Part shown: piece by piece, positions 1 through 5,580 of the stretch | How positions within the stretch are numbered: position 1 is the first letter of the stretch | How the letters are laid out: every line of letters starts with the position of its first letter | Source of the DNA: an uncultured Chryseolinea sp. | Lineage (GTDB): Bacteria; Bacteroidota; Bacteroidia; Cytophagales; Cyclobacteriaceae | Length of the DNA stretch: 5,580 nt | Assembly: GCA_946478915.1 (NCBI GenBank) | Contig: CAMLER010000382.1 | Location: forward strand, 1-5,580 | Direction: 5' to 3' | Program-made: the position numbers and the translations under genes | The notes under the pieces: model-generated | Told to the model about the DNA's origin: nothing | Database searches by the model: none | The model's input: the letters and a program-made list of their open reading frames with translations, nothing else

Positions 1-188
1 TTGAAATCATCGCACAAAAAAACCTTGAAGACAATTTCTTCAAATCGACGCTAAAAATGAATGAGTCTATAAATCCAAATTTGCTTATACGCGATTTAAC
101 AGAAGTTACAGAGGTGCATAGTTTCATCGAAAAAGTGCCAAGCATGAGCGAAATTTTCATAAGTCTTGTCAAAGGAGAAAAAGCATGA
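1..188 (+). CDS. ABC transporter ATP-binding protein, C-terminal fragment
   Basis: The window opens inside this gene. Codons run in frame from base 3 to the TGA at 186-188 and give 61 residues. No Walker or signature motif is in view. The assignment rests on the C-terminal tail, which ends in PSMSEIFISLVKGEKA. That 'P-S-[ML]-[NS]-[DE]-I-F-I' pattern is typical of the domain (DUF4162-like) that follows the nucleotide-binding domain in NatA/Ybh-type exporter ATPases. The TGA overlaps the start codon of the next gene (ATGA, 4 nt), and that gene is an ABC-2 permease, which strongly supports the call. The protein would sit on the cytoplasmic face and power the permease. The substrate cannot be told from this fragment. 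Confidence 0.88.
   Translation, partial: EIIAQKNLEDNFFKSTLKMNESINPNLLIRDLTEVTEVHSFIEKVPSMSEIFISLVKGEKA
173..177 (+). promoter_or_regulatory. Shine-Dalgarno site of the ABC permease
   Basis: AGGAG lies 7 nt upstream of the ATG at 185, inside the last codons of the ABC ATPase gene. It is the only good Shine-Dalgarno match in front of any gene in this window. The other starts are preceded by AT-rich or repeat sequence, as is common in Bacteroidota. Together with the ATGA overlap it suggests coupled re-initiation of the permease. Confidence 0.7.
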
Positions 189-1492
189 ATAAGATCTGGC
201 TTATTATTCAGCGGGAGTTCTTGAACCGCGTTCAAAAAAAATCATTTCTGATTGCCACGATTTTACTTCCATTGATTTTTCCTGCGTTGATGGCAATCCT
301 GACCTATGTGGCAATCGAACAAAAAAAGAATGCTTCCAAGAGCGTTGTTCATTACGTTGATGAGAGTGGCACGTTTGTCCCTGACACCGGAAAATTTATC
401 TTCAAGAAGTTTGAAGGATCAATAACGGATGCAAAAAAAACTTTTCAGGCAGATAAAAGCTTTGGATTACTTCACATTCCACAGTTCGACTTGGAAAATC
501 CCCAGGGAATAACGCTATACACAAAGGTTAATCCGAGTCCCAACGAGATAGGCAATCTTGAAGGTATTCTTGAGAACCGGGTGCGCGAATTGAAAATGGT
601 GAAGTTCAACATCAGTCAGAAGGTGCTCGATGATATTAAGACAGACATATCTCTGACAACGATAAATGTCTCTGAAGAAGGCGACGAACAGACATCGAAT
701 TCAAAAGTCTTATTCGGTATCGGCATGGCCTTCGGAATTCTGATGTACATGTTTATTTTTATTTATGGCGCACAGATCATGCAGGGCGTAATCGAGGAGA
801 AGACCAGCAAGGTTGTCGAGGTAATTGTTTCGTCCGTAAAACCATTTCAACTGATGATGGGGAAAATTATGGGCCTTGCATCGGTCGGCTTGCTTCAATT
901 CTTAATCTGGATCATACTGATAACAACTTTGTCCTCGGTTGTACTCGGATTTTTCGGACTCAACATGCCACAGGATCAAATGATCAATGAGATGAGCCAG
1001 CAATATCCGGACGCACAAGTTCAAAACCAGGCAACCGCTGAAATACTTTCCACGATGTCAAAGATTCCTTTTGGCTATCTGATCTTTACCTTTCTCTTTT
1101 ATTTCCTTGGTGGATATCTATTATATGGTGCGCTGTTCGCTGCCGTGGGTTCAGCAGTCGACAGTCCGGCCGAAGCTCAGCAATTCATGTTCCCTATTAC
1201 TATCCCGATGCTCATTGCATATTTTGGTCTCTTCACTTTTATCCTGGATGATCCCCATGGACCGACCAGCGTCTGGTTGTCGGTCATACCATTTACATCG
1301 CCTATTGCAATGATGGGAAGAATAGGTTTTGGCGTTCCAACCTGGCAATTAATATTATCCATGGTTTGCCTTATTGGAGGCTTTGTCCTGACAACATGGG
1401 TAGCCTCGCGTATCTATCGCGTGGGAATCCTCATGCATGGAACCAAGATTAACTACAAAGTGATGGCACGTTGGTTTATGATGAAGGGGTGA
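185..1492 (+). CDS. ABC-2 type transporter permease (NatB/YhaP-like)
   Basis: This 435-residue protein is the membrane half of an ABC exporter whose ATPase is encoded just upstream with a 4-nt overlap. Visible architecture: a basic cytoplasmic N-terminus (REFLNRVQKKS); a first membrane helix at about 21-44; a large extracytoplasmic domain at about 46-172; then helices at about 174-197, 225-257, 296-322, 333-354 and 390-409. The cytoplasmic coupling segment at about 201-229 reads GVIEEKTSKVVEVIVSSVKP, the family hallmark 'EEK-[ST]-[RK]-x-x-E-[VI]'. A second outer loop (about 260-293) is polar and Gln-rich. Length and topology fit ABC2_membrane_3/NatB proteins. NatAB of Bacillus exports sodium, but the family is diverse, so no substrate is claimed. 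The start is fixed by the Shine-Dalgarno site and overlap. The gene appears intact. Confidence 0.92.
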   Translation: MNKIWLIIQREFLNRVQKKSFLIATILLPLIFPALMAILTYVAIEQKKNASKSVVHYVDESGTFVPDTGKFIFKKFEGSITDAKKTFQADKSFGLLHIPQFDLENPQGITLYTKVNPSPNEIGNLEGILENRVRELKMVKFNISQKVLDDIKTDISLTTINVSEEGDEQTSNSKVLFGIGMAFGILMYMFIFIYGAQIMQGVIEEKTSKVVEVIVSSVKPFQLMMGKIMGLASVGLLQFLIWIILITTLSSVVLGFFGLNMPQDQMINEMSQQYPDAQVQNQATAEILSTMSKIPFGYLIFTFLFYFLGGYLLYGALFAAVGSAVDSPAEAQQFMFPITIPMLIAYFGLFTFILDDPHGPTSVWLSVIPFTSPIAMMGRIGFGVPTWQLILSMVCLIGGFVLTTWVASRIYRVGILMHGTKINYKVMARWFMMKG

Positions 1493-1540
1493 GAAGATTG
1501 GAAAATTGAAAGATTGGAAGATTGGAAGATTGGCTCATTG
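1493..1540 (+). repeat. 8-bp tandem repeat array, six units
   Basis: Directly after the permease stop codon, 48 bases divide exactly into six 8-bp units. Units 1, 4 and 5 are the consensus GAAGATTG. Unit 2 is GAAAATTG, unit 3 is AAAGATTG and unit 6 is the diverged GCTCATTG. The array fills two thirds of the gap before the histidine kinase start at 1565. A reverse-oriented array of the same unit lies between atpD and atpC (4403-4442). The period of 8 is not a multiple of three and the array is non-coding. The remainder of the gap (1541-1564) shows no promoter or hairpin that I trust. Confidence 0.85.
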
Positions 1541-1564
1541 GTTTTTGAGTAACTTCAGGGTTGA

Positions 1565-2785
1565 ATGAGCAAGAAAGTCCCAATGCCCTCACTCGATTTC
1601 TATCGGAATAATTCAACGCTTAAATGGGTAGTTCTGGCTGTTTCAGTGTTGATCAGTATCAGTTCAATCTACTATACAAACATTCTGGTGGATCAGTTGA
1701 AAGAGCGCGAGCGCCAGTTCGTTCAGCTATATGCGAAAGCGATTGAGCACACCGCCAACGACGAGAACTCGTATGGAGACGTCAATTTTATTGCACAGGA
1801 AATTCTTTTTCAAAATAATTCCATACCTATTATCCAGATAGGTGACAGCGCAACTGTGTTGTCGTACCGAAACCTTGATCTCGAGGAGGATTGGCCCCAG
1901 GCGCGGAAAATTAAGTTCCTTCAGGCCGAAATGCAAATGATGCGGGAGACGTATGAACCCATTCAGGTCACACTGAGAGACCCGCAGACCGGAGAAGTAT
2001 TTGGTACGCAATACATATATTATAAGAACTCATTTCTCCTTCGACAACTGATTGCCTATCCCTACATACAATTATCTGTTATTGCCATATTCGGATTCAT
2101 AGCCTACCTCGCCTTTAACTACTCAAAGGCCGCCGAGCAAAATCAGGTATGGGTTGGGTTGGCGAAGGAAACAGCCCATCAATTGGGAACGCCTTTGTCA
2201 TCGCTTATGGCTTGGGTTGAAGTGATTCGCGATGACCCGGACGTTAAGAACAAAGGAGTGGTGGAGGAATTAGAGAAGGATATTCAAAAGCTACGCATTG
2301 TTACTGAACGTTTCTCCAGCATTGGTTCTATACCGTCACTAAGGAAAGAGAATGTTGTTTCTCTTATTAATAATGTGGTTAACTATTTGCGTCCGAGGGT
2401 ATCATCGAAAGTGAGAATGGAAGTGTTCACGCTTTCCGAAAATATTTTTGCAAACGTGCACGCTCCCCTCTTTGAATGGGTGATAGAGAATCTTTGCAAA
2501 AATGCAGTTGACGCTATGGGAAATACCGGGACGATAGCCATAAAAATTCTCCGGGGCAACGAAGGGAAAGTTTTTATTGATATCTCCGATACGGGCAAAG
2601 GCATTCCCAGATCAAAATTGGACCATGTATTTCGTCCTGGTTTCACCACCAAAAAAAGAGGATGGGGTCTGGGATTGACTCTTGCCAAACGAATTATCGA
2701 AGCATACCACAACGGAAAAATCTTTGTGAAATCTTCGGAAGAAAATATGGGCACGACCTTCAGAATTGTGTTGAATGTGGTCTAA
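1565..2785 (+). CDS. membrane sensor histidine kinase, no response regulator nearby
   Basis: This 406-residue protein is a two-component sensor kinase that would autophosphorylate on His and pass phosphate to an unidentified response regulator. Two membrane helices (about 21-39 and 162-184) flank an extracytoplasmic sensor region of about 120 residues. No HAMP domain is evident; the dimerisation helix follows TM2 almost directly. The H-box is AHQLGTPLSSL, with phosphoacceptor His205. The N-box ENLCKNAVDAM has Mg-binding Asn313, the G1 box is DTGKGI (342-347), the F-box is near VFRPGF (355-360), and the G2 box is GWGLGL (366-371). All catalytic-domain motifs are present, so the kinase looks intact. 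Unusual points are Gln at His+1, where most HisKA kinases have Glu, and Trp in the G2 box where Thr/Ser is common. An in-frame TGA sits immediately before the ATG, which fixes the start. No promoter is visible upstream, so read-through from the ABC operon is possible. Confidence 0.93.
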   Translation: MSKKVPMPSLDFYRNNSTLKWVVLAVSVLISISSIYYTNILVDQLKERERQFVQLYAKAIEHTANDENSYGDVNFIAQEILFQNNSIPIIQIGDSATVLSYRNLDLEEDWPQARKIKFLQAEMQMMRETYEPIQVTLRDPQTGEVFGTQYIYYKNSFLLRQLIAYPYIQLSVIAIFGFIAYLAFNYSKAAEQNQVWVGLAKETAHQLGTPLSSLMAWVEVIRDDPDVKNKGVVEELEKDIQKLRIVTERFSSIGSIPSLRKENVVSLINNVVNYLRPRVSSKVRMEVFTLSENIFANVHAPLFEWVIENLCKNAVDAMGNTGTIAIKILRGNEGKVFIDISDTGKGIPRSKLDHVFRPGFTTKKRGWGLGLTLAKRIIEAYHNGKIFVKSSEENMGTTFRIVLNVV

Positions 2786-2824
2786 AAAAAGACCCTATTA
2801 ATCCTAACCTTTTTAAGATTCGTC

Positions 2825-4402
<1,578 letters not shown>

Positions 4403-4405
<3 letters not shown>

Positions 4406-4442
4406 TCTTACAATCTTCTAATTTTCTAATCTTCCAATTCCA
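4403..4442 (-). repeat. 8-bp tandem repeat array, inverted copy
   Basis: Starting with the atpD stop codon itself and ending 1 nt before the atpC ATG, 40 bases divide into five 8-bp units: TAATCTTA, CAATCTTC, TAATTTTC, TAATCTTC and a diverged CAATTCCA. Read on the minus strand, the consensus is GAAGATT[GA], the same unit as the array at 1493-1540. Four units align with the first four of that array in the same order, including the AA-variant second unit, at 27 of 32 positions. The TAA stop of atpD is the first three bases of a unit. The array thus makes up the whole atpC leader. Confidence 0.8.
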
Positions 4443-4443
4443 A

Positions 4444-4689
4444 ATGCAACTTGAAATCCTGACTCCGGAAAAAAAGGTATTCGAAGGTGAAGTAACCATT
4501 GTTACCTTCCCCGGCGTCAACGGTTCATTTCAGGTAATGGATAATCACGCACCTTTAATCAGCCTGTTAAATGAAGGAGTGGTTGAGTATAAGGGCAAGG
4601 AAACATCTGCCAAAGTTCGCATCCTCGGCGGTGTCGTAGAGGTTTTGAATAACAAAGTTATCGTGCTGGCTACCGGAATTGCTGCCTAG
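4444..4689 (+). CDS. atpC: F1F0 ATP synthase subunit epsilon, short form
   Basis: This is the epsilon subunit of the F1 central stalk, which binds gamma and the c-ring and couples proton flow to catalysis. Its 81 residues correspond only to the N-terminal beta-sandwich domain (MQLEILTPEKKVFEGEV; TFPGVNGSFQVMDNHAPLIS; the RILGGVVEV strand). The C-terminal two-helix domain, which inhibits ATP hydrolysis in E. coli-type enzymes of roughly 135-140 residues, is absent. The frame closes cleanly at TAG and no helical remnant is seen in the 15 nt before the next gene. Short epsilon subunits are normal in Bacteroidota and Chlorobi, so this is probably lineage-typical rather than a truncation. The gene is almost certainly co-transcribed with atpD. 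Its leader is an 8-bp repeat array without a Shine-Dalgarno site, so translation may depend on ribosomes finishing atpD. Confidence 0.97.
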   Translation: MQLEILTPEKKVFEGEVTIVTFPGVNGSFQVMDNHAPLISLLNEGVVEYKGKETSAKVRILGGVVEVLNNKVIVLATGIAA

Positions 4690-4704
4690 CACAGGAACTG
4701 GACT

Positions 4705-5250
4705 TTATCCATTGCCATTCGTTACCCACTTCACGAACAGGAATGCTCCGATTGCTAATGCAATTGCCCCGACTATCCAGAAGGCATTGCTGATGTTGGC
4801 TAGTGTAATCAACACAATACCGCCAACTCCAAAAACGAGTGCCAGAGCAGCAAGCGTGTCGAATACTTTTGTTCGCTTTATTGAATCCACGCTGTCGGTC
4901 TTCTTGACATCTTTCTTTATTAGGACTTTCAACTCCCTCTTCAACTCTTTTCTGAATTCTTTCCGTTCAGCTTTTGACATGGCCTTGACCTTTTCAGTCA
5001 TCGTCTTTACCTTCTCCTCAACTGCAATTTGGTGGGGATCATTGGTCAAAACCGGCTGTGGGCCGGCACTTACCACCAGCGCTTCCCTTTCGATCGACAG
5101 CGGACCTATCGCGACCTCTGTTTCCTCAGTCGGAGATTCTGTTTTCTTGCCAACATTATAATCGTACTTGTCGAAATGGTAAACATATTTCTGAGGCGTA
5201 CATGCTGCTAAAAAGATTGCTGTGATTACGACCAGTTGATGAAATTTCAT
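4705..5250 (-). CDS. hypothetical lipoprotein with C-terminal membrane hairpin
   Basis: I do not recognise a named family. The 181-residue product starts MKFHQLVVITAIFLAAC, a type II signal peptide with lipobox LAAC and predicted lipidated Cys17. The ATG at 5250 was preferred over longer in-frame starts (to 5364) because it puts the signal peptide at the N-terminus and lies 4 nt after the upstream stop. After the Cys comes a Tyr-rich stretch (KYVYHFDKYDYNVG, 21-34), a Pro/acidic linker (to about 77), and a strongly charged, probably helical segment (about 78-118, rich in Lys and Glu). Two hydrophobic helices follow (about 131-151 and 155-175), with a short polar tail. No acidic export signal of the Bacteroidetes surface-lipoprotein type follows the Cys. 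Together this suggests an envelope protein, perhaps kept in the inner membrane. It is the second gene of a minus-strand pair, converging on atpC with only 15 nt between stops. Confidence 0.83.
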   Translation of the reverse strand: MKFHQLVVITAIFLAACTPQKYVYHFDKYDYNVGKKTESPTEETEVAIGPLSIEREALVVSAGPQPVLTNDPHQIAVEEKVKTMTEKVKAMSKAERKEFRKELKRELKVLIKKDVKKTDSVDSIKRTKVFDTLAALALVFGVGGIVLITLANISNAFWIVGAIALAIGAFLFVKWVTNGNG

Positions 5251-5254
5251 GGCA

Positions 5255-5563
5255 TTACTTTTTAGTTTTTCCAATCGATGATAATCTTTTAAACAGCCTT
5301 TTTTCAAACGCCCAAAAAAAACTGAATTGTCCGAACAAAAACCCATAGCCCAATAATATAACATTATAGAGTGGCAATATTAAGATATAATATAAAACTG
5401 AAGCCAACACGGTATCGCCCTGTTCGCCAGCGAGGAATGTTAGCAGCGGTCTTTTTATAAACAGTATAGTAAAACCAGTACATGCAAATACAACCAATAC
5501 AACAATCACCTGGAACGTGCTCCCCAAATTCCAACGATTCTTAAGTCTATCAATCCATGACAC
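5255..5563 (-). CDS. DUF6787-like small membrane protein
   Basis: This short protein (102 residues from a GTG start) has a basic amphipathic N-terminus (SWIDRLKNRWNL), a membrane helix at about 18-36, a second hydrophobic stretch at about 53-78, and an aromatic-basic C-terminus containing GQFSFFWAFEKRLFKRL. The 'LK-x-RW ... GQF-x-FFW-x-FEK' pattern matches, from memory, the Bacteroidota DUF6787 family, whose function is unknown. Some members carry a doubtful 'diacylglyceryl transferase' label, and nothing here supports that activity. The start is uncertain: the frame stays open to the window edge, reading KNIPG before the GTG, so an upstream start outside the window is possible. Its stop lies 4 nt before the lipoprotein ATG, so the two are probably one operon, with a promoter beyond the right edge. 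Confidence 0.75.
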   Translation of the reverse strand: MSWIDRLKNRWNLGSTFQVIVVLVVFACTGFTILFIKRPLLTFLAGEQGDTVLASVLYYILILPLYNVILLGYGFLFGQFSFFWAFEKRLFKRLSSIGKTKK

Positions 5564-5580
5564 GCCTGGAATGTTTTTAT

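Noticed and set aside
2383..2754. 123-codon minus-strand open frame inside the histidine kinase
   Set aside because: It lies fully opposite conserved catalytic motifs of the kinase (N, G1 and F boxes), and its translation resembles no known family.
2779..2794. GGTC-8 nt-GACC around the kinase stop codon as a terminator
   Set aside because: The stem is only 4 bp with an A-rich loop and no following T-run, so it is too weak to call.
4679..5161. 160-codon plus-strand open frame opposite the lipoprotein gene
   Set aside because: It is antisense to a gene with a good lipobox and operon context. Its product is a low-complexity Ser/Thr/Phe-rich chain with no recognisable domain, as expected for the complement of a Lys/Glu-rich coding region.
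5239..5250. 12-bp perfect palindrome ATGAAATTTCAT over the lipoprotein start codon
   Set aside because: It arises from the codons for Met-Lys-Phe-His. It has no loop to form a hairpin and no second copy nearby, so an operator role is unsupported.
5251..5364. N-terminally extended lipoprotein start at 5364
   Set aside because: It would overlap the DUF6787-like gene by over 100 nt and bury the signal peptide and lipobox inside the protein.

Overview
The window looks like a chromosomal stretch from a member of the Bacteroidota, most likely Cytophagales-like. The clues are a long F1 beta subunit with an insert before the MNEPPG loop, a very short epsilon subunit, a TTTG / TAnnTTTG promoter, few Shine-Dalgarno sequences, a DUF6787-type protein, and a histidine kinase with an AHQLGTP H-box. 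The assignment rests on recalled family features, not on a search.

Layout. Bases 1-188 hold the C-terminal end of an ABC transporter ATPase. It overlaps by 4 nt an ABC-2/NatB-type permease (185-1492), so the two form a translationally coupled exporter. A 72-nt gap with a six-unit array of an 8-bp repeat leads to a membrane histidine kinase (1565-2785) that has no response regulator in view. A 111-nt gap with a convincing Bacteroidota-type promoter precedes atpD (2897-4405) and atpC (4444-4689), the beta and epsilon subunits of F1 ATP synthase. The 38-nt atpD-atpC spacer is almost entirely the same 8-bp repeat in the opposite orientation. The strand then switches: a 15-nt convergent gap separates atpC from a minus-strand pair. 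Transcribed right to left, these are a DUF6787-like small membrane protein (5563-5255) and, 4 nt later, a lipoprotein with a C-terminal hydrophobic hairpin (5250-4705).

How the genes relate. ABC ATPase plus permease is one functional unit. atpD-atpC is another, whose partner subunits (alpha, gamma, delta, a, b, c) are not here. The kinase lies between them and may be read through from the ABC operon, since no promoter of its own is visible. The minus-strand pair is an operon of unknown role.

I see no phage, transposon, CRISPR, tRNA or defence system, and no clear new biological system. The most unusual structure is the pair of inverted 8-bp repeat arrays filling two intergenic gaps.
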